Shown: one piece after another, positions 41,993 to 52,540 of the stretch | Layout of the letters: every line of letters starts with the position of its first letter | How positions within the stretch are numbered: the stretch's first letter is position 1 | Assembly (NCBI RefSeq): GCF_003626575.1 | Contig: NZ_RBDY01000008.1 | Span: 62,001 to 126,000 of the forward strand | Length of the DNA: 64,000 nt | Reading direction: 5' to 3' | DNA from: Streptomyces radicis | GTDB taxonomy: Bacteria; Actinomycetota; Actinomycetes; Streptomycetales; Streptomycetaceae | Program-made: the position numbers and the translations under genes | The notes under the pieces: model-generated | What the model was told of the DNA's origin: nothing | Databases searched by the model: none | The model's input: only the letters and a program-made list of their open reading frames with translations

Positions 41993-43349
41993 CGACATAG
42001 CGCAGGTGGCCACCTCGGAGGAGGGGCCCCGGCACGGCTCCGCGCGTAGATCGCTGCTGCGGCGGCTCCACATGCCCGTCGGCAAGGCGATAGCCCTGGC
42101 GGCGATGCCGTCGGCCGCGCTCATGGGCATGGGCTTCACCTCGCCCCTGGCGAAGGCGGACCCGCAGCCGGAGAACCCCTTCCGCGGCGACTCGTGCGTC
42201 GAACTCCCCGACGCCGAGCTCGAGGAGGAGCCGGAGGAGACGCCCGAGGAAGCACCGGAGGAGACCCCCGAGGAGGCGCCGGAGGCACCCGAAGAGGAGC
42301 CCGCGCCGGACGAGGGCTCCTCATCCCCCGACGAGGAGTCAGAGGCCGCCCACGAGGCGCAGGAGCCCACGGGGGACGCGCCCGAGGGCGAACCGGCCAC
42401 CCCGCGCCAGGAGTCCGCCGAGCCCGAGGAGGGCCGCCCCGAGGACGAGCCCGAGGCGGAGCCCGGCGCCGCGGAGGACGAGCCGGACCCGCGCGACCCG
42501 TTGGGCCTGGGCGACGGCCTGATCGAGGGGCTCGGTGACGGCCTCGGCGACGGTCTCGGGGACGGGCTCGGCGACATCGGCGAGGGACTCGAGGACATCT
42601 TCAACCCCGGCCGCCCCGACGAGGACGAAGGGGACGACGAGGGCGCGGGGGACGAAGAGGAGAGCGGCGGGGGCGGGGCCGACGGCGGTGGCGCGGGGCC
42701 GGAGGAGCCGGACGGGCCGGAGACGCCCGAGGCCCCCGAGCCGCCCGCCGAGCGGGAGGAGCTGGCCGAGGAGTCACCCGAGCCCGAGCCGGAGGCCAGG
42801 CCCGAGGCCGAGGAGAGCGCCGACCCGTTCGCGCCCGACGAGAACGGCCTGGTGCCGTTCCCCTGCCCGGTGCGGGAGCCGGCCGACGGCGTCGACGAGG
42901 TGCCGCCGCTGCCGCTGCCCGACTCCCCGTGGTTCCTCGAGGCGACGCTGCTCGACCTGAGCGGCCTCGACTACCACGGCGTCGTCAACATCCCCACGGC
43001 CAACGGCACGGTGAAGCAGGCGCTCAAGTTCACCGCCGACATGGTGGACATCGGCGATCTGCACCAGATCGTGGACGGCACGAGCGGCGTCCGCCACCAT
43101 GTGGCCACCGACCCCGGGTCCGTCTCGACCTTCCGCGACGGCACCGTGACGATGTACACCGAGCGCCTCGAGGGCAAGCTGTTCGGGGTCATCCCGATCG
43201 TCTTCTCGCCCGAGTCCCCGCCGCCCCTCGACCTGCCCGAGGTGTTCTTCACTGACGTGTCCGTCGTCCAGGCGGGTCAGTTCGGCGGGACCCTGACCAT
43301 GCAGGGCATGCACCTGTACACGACGAACGACGGGCCGACCGTTCCCTGA
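41982..43349 (+). CDS. Exported protein with acidic Pro/Glu-rich linker
   Basis: A 455-residue protein. A Tat/Sec-like hydrophobic segment lies at about 35-55 (AIALAAMPSAALMGMGFTSP). Residues 75-290 are a very acidic Glu/Pro/Asp-rich linker containing a GLGDGLGDGLGDGLG repeat near 180-200. A globular C-terminal domain follows (WFLEATLLDLSGLDYHGVVN, HVATDPGSVSTFRDGTVTMY). It starts with GTG at 41982 after GGGGATGCGAC, overlapping the DUF6114 gene. The C-terminal domain resembles nothing I can name. Confidence 0.75.
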   Translation: MPSDDIAQVATSEEGPRHGSARRSLLRRLHMPVGKAIALAAMPSAALMGMGFTSPLAKADPQPENPFRGDSCVELPDAELEEEPEETPEEAPEETPEEAPEAPEEEPAPDEGSSSPDEESEAAHEAQEPTGDAPEGEPATPRQESAEPEEGRPEDEPEAEPGAAEDEPDPRDPLGLGDGLIEGLGDGLGDGLGDGLGDIGEGLEDIFNPGRPDEDEGDDEGAGDEEESGGGGADGGGAGPEEPDGPETPEAPEPPAEREELAEESPEPEPEARPEAEESADPFAPDENGLVPFPCPVREPADGVDEVPPLPLPDSPWFLEATLLDLSGLDYHGVVNIPTANGTVKQALKFTADMVDIGDLHQIVDGTSGVRHHVATDPGSVSTFRDGTVTMYTERLEGKLFGVIPIVFSPESPPPLDLPEVFFTDVSVVQAGQFGGTLTMQGMHLYTTNDGPTVP

Positions 43350-43394
43350 TCATCCCCCCGGGATCCCCCCGGTCGGCCCGCGGCGGGGCGCCGG

Positions 43395-44825
<1,431 letters not shown>

Positions 44826-44888
44826 GGTGGCGGATCCTATCGATTTGTTCCGTGGCTGAATTTTCAACGGGATCAGGCTATCCGAGCG

Positions 44889-46106
44889 TCAGGAGCCGAC
44901 CAGCGCGAACGTCTGGGTGGCGATCTCGAGCTCCTCGTCGGTCGGCACCACGGCGACCGCGACCCGAGCGTACTCCGGCGAGATGAGCCGCGGGCCCCGC
45001 GTTCGCGCGCTGTTCAGCCCCTCGTCGATCGCGAGCCCCAGGGAGCCCAGGCCCGCCACAGCCGCGGCGCGCACGGGGGCGGCGTTCTCCCCGACGCCCG
45101 CCGTGAACACCAGCGCGTCCACCCGGCCGAGCACCGCGTAGTAGGCGCCGATGTACCGGCGCAGCCGGTGGATGTAGACGTCGAACGCCAGCCGCGCCCG
45201 CTCGTCGCCCGCGTCCCGGCGCGCCAGGATCTCCCGCATGTCGTTGTCGCCGCACAGACCGGCGAGGCCCGAGCGCTGGTTGAGCAGCCGGTCGATGTCG
45301 TCGAGCGCCATCCCGCCGTTGCGCGCCAGGTGGAAGACCACGGCCGGGTCGACGTCCCCCGAGCGGGTGCCCATCACCAGGCCCTCGAGGGGCGTCATGC
45401 CCATCGACGTGTCCACGCACCGCCCGCCCGCGACCGCGGCGGCCGAGGCGCCGTTGCCCAGGTGCAGCACGATGACGTTGACCTCGTCGGGCGCCCGCCC
45501 CAGCAGCGCGGCCGTGCGCCGCGACACATACGCGTGCGACGTGCCGTGGAAGCCGTAACGCCGCACCCGGTGCGCGTCCGCCGTCGCGACGTCGATGGCG
45601 TAACGCGCCGCGTGCTCCGGCAGCGTCGTGTGGAACGCCGTATCGAACACCGCCACCTGCGGCAGCCGGGGGTTGAGCGCCCTGGCCGTGCGGATGCCCT
45701 CCAGGTTGGCGGGGTTGTGCAGCGGCGCGAGCGGCGACAGGCGCTCGATCGCGGCGAGCACCGAGTCGTCCACGACCGTCGGCTCGCTGAACCGCCGCCC
45801 GCCGTGCACCACGCGGTGGCCCACCGCGAGCAGCTCGGGGGAGTCGAGGCCGAGCCCGTCTGCCGCCAGCTCGTCGGCCGCCGCCTCGAGCGCCTCGGCG
45901 TGGTCGGCCACCGGGCGCTCCCGCTCGCGCGGCTCGCCATCGGCGGGGGTGTGGACGTGCCGGGCCGAGCGCTCGCCGATCCGCTCGACCAGGCCCGTGG
46001 CGAGCCGGGAGCGGTCGGCCATGTCGAGCAGCTGGTACTTCACCGACGACGAGCCCGAGTTGAGTACGAGCACCCGGCTCGGCCCGTCCGTTCGCGCCGC
46101 GCTCAC
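44889..46106 (-). CDS. ackA: Acetate kinase
   Basis: A 405-residue acetate kinase. The ASKHA signatures VLVLNSGSSSVKYQL and DTAFHTTLPEHA, RYGFHGTSHAYVSRR, HLGNGASAAAV and MGMTPLEGLVMGTRSGDVDP are all present. The start is a GTG at 46106 that overlaps the pta stop in a GTGA junction, showing tight coupling. Together with Pta it interconverts acetyl-CoA and acetate with ATP formation. Confidence 0.96.
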   Translation of the reverse strand: MSAARTDGPSRVLVLNSGSSSVKYQLLDMADRSRLATGLVERIGERSARHVHTPADGEPRERERPVADHAEALEAAADELAADGLGLDSPELLAVGHRVVHGGRRFSEPTVVDDSVLAAIERLSPLAPLHNPANLEGIRTARALNPRLPQVAVFDTAFHTTLPEHAARYAIDVATADAHRVRRYGFHGTSHAYVSRRTAALLGRAPDEVNVIVLHLGNGASAAAVAGGRCVDTSMGMTPLEGLVMGTRSGDVDPAVVFHLARNGGMALDDIDRLLNQRSGLAGLCGDNDMREILARRDAGDERARLAFDVYIHRLRRYIGAYYAVLGRVDALVFTAGVGENAAPVRAAAVAGLGSLGLAIDEGLNSARTRGPRLISPEYARVAVAVVPTDEELEIATQTFALVGS

Positions 46107-48202
46107 GCCCGGTCCTCCTGTCGCTGGGCCTGCACGGCGGTGATCGCCACCGTGTTGACGATGTCCTGCACCAGCGCGCCGCGCGACAGGTCGTTGACCG
46201 GCTTGCGCAACCCCTGGAGCACCGGGCCGACCGCCACCGCGCCCGCGGAGCGCTGGACGGCCTTGTAGGTGTTGTTGCCGGTGTTGAGATTGGGGAACAC
46301 CAGGATCGTGGCCCGGCCCGCCACGTCGGAGTCCGGCAGCTTGGTCGCCGCCACCGAGGGCTCGACCGCCGCGTCGTACTGGATCGGCCCCTCCACCCTC
46401 AGGTCGGGCCGCAGCCGCCGCACCAGCTCGGTCGCCTCCCGCACCTTGTCCACGTCCGGGCCCGTGCCCGAGGTGCCCGTGGAGTAGGAGAGCAGCGCGA
46501 TCCTCGGGTCCACGCCGAAGTGCGCCGCGGTGGCGGCCGACTGGATCGCGATGTCCGCGAGCTGCGCCGCGTCCGGGTCGGGGTTGACCGCGCAGTCGCC
46601 GTAGACCAGCACCTGGTCGGCCAGGCACATGAAGAACACCGACGAGACGATCGACGCCCCCGGGCTCGTCTTGATCACCTCGAACGCCGGGCGGATCGTC
46701 GCCGCCGTCGAGTGCGCGGCGCCCGACACCATCCCGTCGGCCAGGCCCTCGCGCACCATGAGCGTTCCGAAGTACGACACGTCGGCCACCACGTCGTGCG
46801 CCAGCTCGTGGCTCACGCCCCGGTGCGCGCGCAGCCGCGCGTACACCTCGGCGAAGCGCTCCCGCAGCGGCGACGTCACGGGGTCCACCACGCGCAGCGC
46901 GCCGCCGTCGTCGAACGCCGGGAGATCCAGGCCGAGTTCGGCCGCGCGGCGCCGCACGGTGGTCTCGTCGCCCAGGAGCGTCAGGTCGCACACGTTGCGC
47001 CGCAGCAGCACCTCGGCGGCGCGCAGCACCCGCTCCTCGGTGCCCTCGGGCAGCACCACATGGCGCCGGTCGGCGCGGGCGCGCTCGATCAGCTGGTGTT
47101 CGAACATCATCGGCGTGACCCGGTCCCCGCGCACCAGCGAGACCCGCTCGGTGAGCGCGGCGGTGTCCACGTGCGACTCGAAGAGGCCGAGCGCGATCTC
47201 CGCCTTGCGCGGCGTCGCGGCCGTCAGCTTCCCCTCGATCCCCGAGAGCTCGGTCGCCGTGCGGAACGAGCCGCCCGCCGCCGAGAGCACCGGAGTGCCG
47301 GGGGCCAGCCTGGCGGCGAGCGCCATCGTCTCCTCGCCCGGCCGCTCGCCCAGCGTCAGCAGGACCCCGGCGATCGGCGGGGCGCCCGCGGAGTGCGCCG
47401 CGAGCGCGCCCACCACCAGGTCGGCCCGGTCGCCCGGCGTGATCACCAGACAGCCCTCGGTGAGCGCCGTCAGGAACGTCGGCAGCATCGCCCCGCCGAA
47501 CACGAAGTCGCGTATGTCCCTGCCGAGGCCCGTCGCGTCGCCGAGCAGCACCTCGGCGCCCAGCGCCGACACCACCTGCGCCACGGTCGGCGCGGACAGC
47601 GCGGGCTCCTCGGGCAGCACCCAGACCGGCACCGGCAGGTGGCCGCGCAGCGCCTCGACCGCGCCGGGCGCCTCGGCGGCGGAGACCCGGTTGGCGACCA
47701 TGGCGATCACCTCGCAGCCGAGGGAGGCGAACGCGTGGTGGGCGTTGCGCACCTCGGCGACCACCGAGTCGCCGTCCTGGCCCGTCCCCGCGACCACGGG
47801 CAGCACGGCGGCGCCGAACTCGTTCGCCAGCCTGGCGTTGAGCGTCAGCTCCGCGGGCAGCTGCGTGTCCGCGTAGTCGGTGCCGAGCACGAGCACCACC
47901 TCGTACGCCGCCGCGACCTCGTGGAAACGGTCCACCAGCCGGGTGATCAACTCGTCCATCCCCCTGGCGGCCTGGAGCTCGGCCGCCTCGGCGTATCCGA
48001 GCCCCCGTGCGCCCTCGGGGGACTGGCCGAGCCGGTAGCGCCCCCGCAGCAGCTCGAACACGGGGTCGGGCCCTTCGTGGGCCAGCGGCCTGAACACCCC
48101 CACCCGGTCCACCTGCCGCGTCAGCAGCTCCATCAGCCCCAGCTCGACGACCTGTCTGCCGTCACCCCGGCCGATGCCGGACACATACACGCTGCGCGTC
48201 AC
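46103..48202 (-). CDS. pta: Phosphate acetyltransferase
   Basis: A 699-residue Pta of the long type. It has an N-terminal BioD/CobQ-like domain (starting VTRSVYVSGIGRGDGRQVV), a central DRTGG-type region (about 215-330), and the C-terminal PTA_PTB catalytic domain (VLPEGTEERVLRAAEVLLRR, LSYSTGTSGTGPDVDKV, FPNLNTGNNTYKAVQRSAGA). GTG at 48202 is chosen over upstream starts because homologues begin there and GGGACGGGA lies before it. It is divergent from pfkA2 across 210 bp, where both promoters must lie. Confidence 0.95.
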   Translation of the reverse strand: MTRSVYVSGIGRGDGRQVVELGLMELLTRQVDRVGVFRPLAHEGPDPVFELLRGRYRLGQSPEGARGLGYAEAAELQAARGMDELITRLVDRFHEVAAAYEVVLVLGTDYADTQLPAELTLNARLANEFGAAVLPVVAGTGQDGDSVVAEVRNAHHAFASLGCEVIAMVANRVSAAEAPGAVEALRGHLPVPVWVLPEEPALSAPTVAQVVSALGAEVLLGDATGLGRDIRDFVFGGAMLPTFLTALTEGCLVITPGDRADLVVGALAAHSAGAPPIAGVLLTLGERPGEETMALAARLAPGTPVLSAAGGSFRTATELSGIEGKLTAATPRKAEIALGLFESHVDTAALTERVSLVRGDRVTPMMFEHQLIERARADRRHVVLPEGTEERVLRAAEVLLRRNVCDLTLLGDETTVRRRAAELGLDLPAFDDGGALRVVDPVTSPLRERFAEVYARLRAHRGVSHELAHDVVADVSYFGTLMVREGLADGMVSGAAHSTAATIRPAFEVIKTSPGASIVSSVFFMCLADQVLVYGDCAVNPDPDAAQLADIAIQSAATAAHFGVDPRIALLSYSTGTSGTGPDVDKVREATELVRRLRPDLRVEGPIQYDAAVEPSVAATKLPDSDVAGRATILVFPNLNTGNNTYKAVQRSAGAVAVGPVLQGLRKPVNDLSRGALVQDIVNTVAITAVQAQRQEDRA

Positions 48203-48412
48203 AGTCCCGTCCCGTCCCCGTCGTCCCGGCGCAAGCTTGTCGTGGGCCCGCGCGGGCACGATCCGTTCCACATCCCTCCCACCGACGGTACCCACGGTGG
48301 GGGGCGCGGCGCGCGTCGGGTTCGCGAGCGCCGTTAGAGCGCGCCGCCTGGGCGTGGAAGAATTCCTAGGGCCCCGAGCGAGCACCGACGAGTGAGCAGG
48401 AGATCAGCAGCC

Positions 48413-49438
48413 ATGCGCATCGGAGTCCTCACCGCGGGCGGTGACTGCCCCGGACTCAACGCAGTGATCCGCTCCGTCGTACACCGTGCCGTGGTCGATC
48501 GCGGCGACAGCGTCATCGGCTTCGAGGACGGCTTCAAGGGCCTGCTCGAAGGGCGGTACCGCGAGCTCGACATCAACGAGGTCAGCGGCATCCTGGCCCG
48601 CGGCGGCACCATCCTCGGCTCGAGCCGCCTCGAGCGGTCGCGGCTGCGCGAGGCGTGCGACAACGCCGAGGCGTTCCGCCACAAGCTGAGCCTGGACGCG
48701 CTGATCCCGATCGGCGGCGAGGGCACGCTGACCGCGGCCCGGATGCTGTCGGACGCGGGCATCCCCGTCGTGGGCGTGCCGAAGACGATCGACAACGACA
48801 TCTCGGCCACCGACCGCACCTTCGGCTTCGACACGGCGGTCGGCGTGGCGACGGAGGCGATCGACCGCCTCAAGACGACCGCGGAGTCGCACCAGCGGGT
48901 CATGGTCGTGGAGGTCATGGGCCGCCACGCGGGCTGGATCGCCCTCGAGGCGGGCATGGCGGGCGGCGCGCACGGCATCTGCATCCCCGAGCGGCCGTTC
49001 CAGCTGGACGACCTGTGCAAGATGGTCGAGGAGCGCTTCGCGCGCGGCAAGAAGTTCGCGGTCATCTGCGTCGCGGAGGGCGCCCGCCCTGCCGAGGGCT
49101 CCATGCCGTACGAGCGCGGCGAGATCGACCCCTACGGCCACGAGCGCTTCGCGGGCATCGGGCAGCGGCTGGCGACCGAGCTGGAGAACCGCCTGGGCAA
49201 GGAGGCCCGCGCGATGATCCTCGGCCACATCCAGCGCGGCGGCACCCCCACGGCGTACGACCGCGTCCTGGCCACCCGCTTCGGCTGGCACGCGGTGGAG
49301 GCCGCGCACAACGGCGACTTCGGCATGATGACGGCGCTGCGCGGCACGGAGATCGTGATGACGCCGCTGGCGACGGCGACGATGGAGCTGAAGCGGGTGC
49401 CGCAGAACAGGATGGACGAGACGGAAGCGGTCTTCTGA
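48413..49438 (+). CDS. pfkA2: 6-phosphofructokinase
   Basis: A 341-residue phosphofructokinase. MRIGVLTAGGDCPGLNAVIR, IPIGGEGTLTAARML, VPKTIDNDI and MGRHAGWIALEAG are conserved. The GGEGT motif has Gly, not the Asp that marks PPi-dependent enzymes, so ATP use is expected. ATG at 48413 with AGGAG upstream. The length and context next to pyk and pta-ackA suggest PfkA2 of Streptomyces. Its last 46 bp and the following sequence are repeated in inverted orientation at 53.1 kb. Confidence 0.95.
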   Translation: MRIGVLTAGGDCPGLNAVIRSVVHRAVVDRGDSVIGFEDGFKGLLEGRYRELDINEVSGILARGGTILGSSRLERSRLREACDNAEAFRHKLSLDALIPIGGEGTLTAARMLSDAGIPVVGVPKTIDNDISATDRTFGFDTAVGVATEAIDRLKTTAESHQRVMVVEVMGRHAGWIALEAGMAGGAHGICIPERPFQLDDLCKMVEERFARGKKFAVICVAEGARPAEGSMPYERGEIDPYGHERFAGIGQRLATELENRLGKEARAMILGHIQRGGTPTAYDRVLATRFGWHAVEAAHNGDFGMMTALRGTEIVMTPLATATMELKRVPQNRMDETEAVF

Positions 49439-49550
49439 CGCCGGGCGTCACGCGGTCTCGCAGTAGCCGGGTGGCTGGTTCGCCATGAGCGCGTCCATGA
49501 GCGGCCCGATCGCTGTGGCGAGTGCGTCGCGCTGATCGTCGCCCTCGTCG
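49370..49550 (+). repeat. Inverted duplication flanking the cassette, left copy
   Basis: This segment covers the pfkA2 3' end and the following DNA and matches the reverse complement of about 53035-53205. The best part, 49393-49462, aligns with 53186-53117 over 70 bp without gaps and with 4 mismatches. A second identical stretch is TCCATGAGCGGCCCGAT near 49493-49509. The outer limits are approximate because similarity decays. Confidence 0.85.
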
Positions 49551-49570
49551 GCCCGGTGAAGCGCTGCCGG
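49448..49570 (-). pseudogene. Remnant 3' end of a lipoprotein gene
   Basis: Read on the minus strand, this DNA encodes ALHRADEGDDQRDALATAIG, then PLMDALMANQPPGYCETA and stop at 49448. It matches the C-terminus of the lipoprotein at 52541 (EGEDHRDALAEAIGPLMDEF to CETA-stop). The similarity fades upstream and no start or signal peptide is present, so only a tail survives. Confidence 0.75.
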
Positions 49571-49649
49571 GGGATGAGGGCTCTCGCGGTGAGAAGGGAC
49601 CCGATGCTCGCCGAGCCGTCCCCCTCCTCGGACGCCGGGGCGGGTGCCG

Positions 49650-49673
49650 TTGTCGCGGGGGCGGCCCCGACAA
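49650..49673 (+). promoter_or_regulatory. Hairpin or dyad before the cassette
   Basis: TTGTCG and CGACAA flank a GGGG/CCCC inner stem in the gap upstream of the GTG at 49733. It could end pfkA2 transcription or serve as an operator. TATTCT at about 49687-49692 may be a -10 element. Pattern only. Confidence 0.35.
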
Positions 49674-49732
49674 GCGTGCCGTGACGCTATTCTGACTCCG
49701 CGTCACATCGGAGCCCAGGGGCGGGGGACAGC

Positions 49733-50125
49733 GTGAACGACGAGGCGGATCTGGCGGTAAGCGCCGAGGGGTTGGACCCGGTGGAGTCGGCGGCGCGGGG
49801 GCTCTACGACCGGCTCCCCGCCGACGGCCTGGCGGCGGAGTCCGAGGGGTACGCGGCGGGGCAGTCGTTACGCGGCGTGGACCTGGCCAGCGGCGCGGCG
49901 ATCGTCCGGCTCACCGAGCGGTGGCGGACCCAGGTCCTCCACCTGCGAAGCGACTGCGGCCGCATCGCGGGCCATCTGTCCGAAACGGTCACGGCGCACG
50001 CCGAGTTGGAGTCCCGCACCGGCGACGACGTCCGCCGCGCGACGACGGCGGGCCTGGAGAACGTCGCGCCCAACCGCGCCATCCTCGCCCTCGGCGGCAT
50101 CGCGCCCGAGGACGGTGACGCCTGA
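49733..50125 (+). CDS. Small helical protein, WXG100-like, with TTA codon
   Basis: A 130-residue, probably all-helical protein (GLYDRLPADGLAAESEGYAA, IVRLTERWRTQVLHLRSDCG). Size and heptad-like pattern resemble WXG100/ESX-type proteins, although no clear WxG is present. Residue 46 is encoded by the rare Leu codon TTA at 49868-49870, the only in-frame TTA I found in the genes I checked. In Streptomyces TTA genes depend on the bldA tRNA. GTG at 49733 with GGGGGAC upstream is the start. The stop overlaps the next ATG (TGATG). Confidence 0.7.
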   Translation: MNDEADLAVSAEGLDPVESAARGLYDRLPADGLAAESEGYAAGQSLRGVDLASGAAIVRLTERWRTQVLHLRSDCGRIAGHLSETVTAHAELESRTGDDVRRATTAGLENVAPNRAILALGGIAPEDGDA

Positions 50126-52527
50126 TGGACTGGCTGCCCGACCCCGGCGACTACTTCGGCTTCGGGCGTTCCCCCGCGGAGCCCACGTTCGCCGGGCTCA
50201 CCGAGCTGAACCTCGACGTGCTCGGCGCGCTGGTCGAGCGGTGGGACGCGGTCAGGGCGGACATGGCGGAGATGTCCGTGACCGCCGAGCACGACATGGT
50301 GGGCGGGGCCGCCCACGCGGGCTGGCGCGGCGAGAACGCCACGGTGACCCGGGACTTCCTCGGGGTGACGGCCGACAGGTTCCGCTTCGCCCACGAGCGG
50401 GCGCACACCGTGCACGGCCTCCTCCAGACGTTGCACGACGACCTGGCCGGGGTGCGGCGCGAGCTGCTCCAGCTCAAGGCCACGGCCCTCGAACGCGGCG
50501 TGTACGTCGACCAGGAGGGCGCGGTCCACCCGGCCGAGCACCCGGAGATGACCCTGGAGAGCGTCAGGCTGCGGGAGTTCCTGCCACAGGAGCCGTTCGC
50601 GGAGGAGCTGCCCCCCGGCACCTACGAGGCGATGGTGGCGACCGACGAGGACGTCCGCCGCATCGTGGACCGCGCCACCGAGGCGGACCGGCTGGCCGCC
50701 CGCGCGCTGGAGCGGATGGCGGACGAGGACGCGGGCGAGCAGTTCGCCCGCAGCCCCTACCCCGGCGCGGAGGCCGCCCACGCCGCGCTGATCAGGGAGG
50801 ACGCGACGGCGTTCGTGGAGCTCGCGCGCGACGACGAGCTGTCGGCGACGGACCTGCACCGCATGGACCGTTACCTCGAGGACCACGCGGACGACCCGCG
50901 GTTCGCGGCGTTCGTCGTGGACGAGATCGGCATGGCCGAGTACCTGCTGCTCGCCGACCGGACGGACCGCGCGGCGACGGAGCTCAACAGCGCGGGCCCC
51001 CTGGCCAACGACCTGCGCGCGGGCCTCGGCACGGCTTTGTCCACGTCCCTGCGCGTCCCCGGCGACATGTCGACCGCTCCTCCCGGCTCCCCGGCGTACG
51101 CGCAGTGGCTCCAGACGGGCGAGGGCAGGGACTACACCAGGCGCTACGAGGCGTTCGTCGACGCGGGCGGCAGCCGCCTCCAGGGCGACACATGGCTCGC
51201 GGCCGACGACCGGCGCATCGGCTTCGACGTGGCGCTCGACCTGCTGGAGGCGTCGGACGTCCCGGTGGACGACCAGTTCTTCTTCGACGCCACGAGGGAC
51301 CTGATCGCGCTGGAGCGCGAGGACCCCGACATCTGGTCCCACGATCGCTTCCCGGCCCGACCTGGCGACGAGGGCTACCCGATGGTGGACCCGTGGGACC
51401 CGCAGAACGACGTGGTGGACCGCATGCTCGGCATGGGCGCCCACAGCAACCCCGACGCGGTGACGGCCTTCTTCGACCCGGAGGGCCCTGGCGCGGACCA
51501 CCTGGAGTACTTCCTGGGGGACGAGAACGGCGCGGGCCGCCGCCTCGACAGCGGCGACGGCCTGCGCGACATCATCTCCGTCCCCTCCCCCGGCCCCGGC
51601 CTGGCAGCGGCCCTCGAGGCGGCGGCCACGGGCCTCTCCCCCGGCGGCGCACCCCTTCCGGGAGAGACGCATCAGCACTCCGAGGCGACCGTGCGGGTGG
51701 CCGAGGAGATCTGGAACAACCTGTCGAGGGACTACCAAGGGGCGAGCGAGCTTTCGGAGAACGATCCCGCGCGGATCGCCGAAGGGCAGGTACTCGAATC
51801 CCTGCGCCCGGCGCTCGGGAACATCGCGGCGGACTACATCGCCGATGTCCAGTACGCGCTCACCACGCAGGAGATCGAGCCACGCCCCGAGCCGCACGCC
51901 GACCTTGACTCCGAGAACATGGCGCTGATGCTCCACGCGCTGGGGCAGGAGCCTGACGCCTATGCGGCCATCACCGCCGCCAACGAGGCGTACACCTACG
52001 TCACGATCGACGCATCCCTCAACGGCGGATCGGCGGACGAGGAAGCGCGGCAGGGCCAGCTCACCGCCGCGATGACGGGCAGCGGGCAGGTGGCGGGCCT
52101 CATGACCGACGCGCATGCCAGGGCCATGTACGAGGGCCACATCGCGGCGGACGAGGCGCACAACGCCACGGTCGACCAGGTCCAGACATGGACCGAGCGG
52201 ACCCTCGCGGCCACGGTGGACGTCGGTCTCGAGGGGATCCGGGGCGCGGGTCCCGCGGCGGTGCAGATGCGCGAGGCCATCACCGAGGCCGTTTTCGGCA
52301 CGTTCACACAGGACAACCAGGCAACGGCCGAGGAGCAGGCGCAGCGGACCTATGCGAACTCCCAGCAGTACTTCCGGGAGGAAGTCGTCCTCGCGGCGGT
52401 CGAATCGGCCCTTGAGCGAGGGGATCACGACGTGAGCTCCGAGGAGGCCTCGGGCTATCGGAGCACCGCGACACGAGAGGCCGACACCGGCTTCTCCGTC
52501 GGTTCAACCAAGTCTCTCCACCTATGA
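50125..52527 (+). CDS. Large WXG-like protein of unknown function
   Basis: An 800-residue soluble protein with no signal peptide or membrane segment. Residues 20-120 are helical with AHAGWRGENATVTRDF, a WxG turn like that of WXG100 or LXG domains. The rest is Asp/Glu/Ala-rich, helical and repetitive in style (DEDVRRIVDRATEADRLAAR, DLHRMDRYLEDHADDPRFAA, EEIWNNLSRDYQGASEL). It resembles large Streptomyces WXG-like proteins that I associate with DUF6571, but I cannot verify membership. No toxin active site is recognised at the C-terminus. It is coupled to the preceding small gene. Confidence 0.72.
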   Translation: MDWLPDPGDYFGFGRSPAEPTFAGLTELNLDVLGALVERWDAVRADMAEMSVTAEHDMVGGAAHAGWRGENATVTRDFLGVTADRFRFAHERAHTVHGLLQTLHDDLAGVRRELLQLKATALERGVYVDQEGAVHPAEHPEMTLESVRLREFLPQEPFAEELPPGTYEAMVATDEDVRRIVDRATEADRLAARALERMADEDAGEQFARSPYPGAEAAHAALIREDATAFVELARDDELSATDLHRMDRYLEDHADDPRFAAFVVDEIGMAEYLLLADRTDRAATELNSAGPLANDLRAGLGTALSTSLRVPGDMSTAPPGSPAYAQWLQTGEGRDYTRRYEAFVDAGGSRLQGDTWLAADDRRIGFDVALDLLEASDVPVDDQFFFDATRDLIALEREDPDIWSHDRFPARPGDEGYPMVDPWDPQNDVVDRMLGMGAHSNPDAVTAFFDPEGPGADHLEYFLGDENGAGRRLDSGDGLRDIISVPSPGPGLAAALEAAATGLSPGGAPLPGETHQHSEATVRVAEEIWNNLSRDYQGASELSENDPARIAEGQVLESLRPALGNIAADYIADVQYALTTQEIEPRPEPHADLDSENMALMLHALGQEPDAYAAITAANEAYTYVTIDASLNGGSADEEARQGQLTAAMTGSGQVAGLMTDAHARAMYEGHIAADEAHNATVDQVQTWTERTLAATVDVGLEGIRGAGPAAVQMREAITEAVFGTFTQDNQATAEEQAQRTYANSQQYFREEVVLAAVESALERGDHDVSSEEASGYRSTATREADTGFSVGSTKSLHL

Positions 52528-52540
52528 ACGAGGTGCACCC

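Noticed and set aside
49804..52428. 874-residue open frame antisense to the large WXG-like gene
   Set aside because: Composition is Arg/Val/Leu/Gly shadow type. The + strand gene has coupled start, consistent helical pattern and ordinary third-position GC usage.
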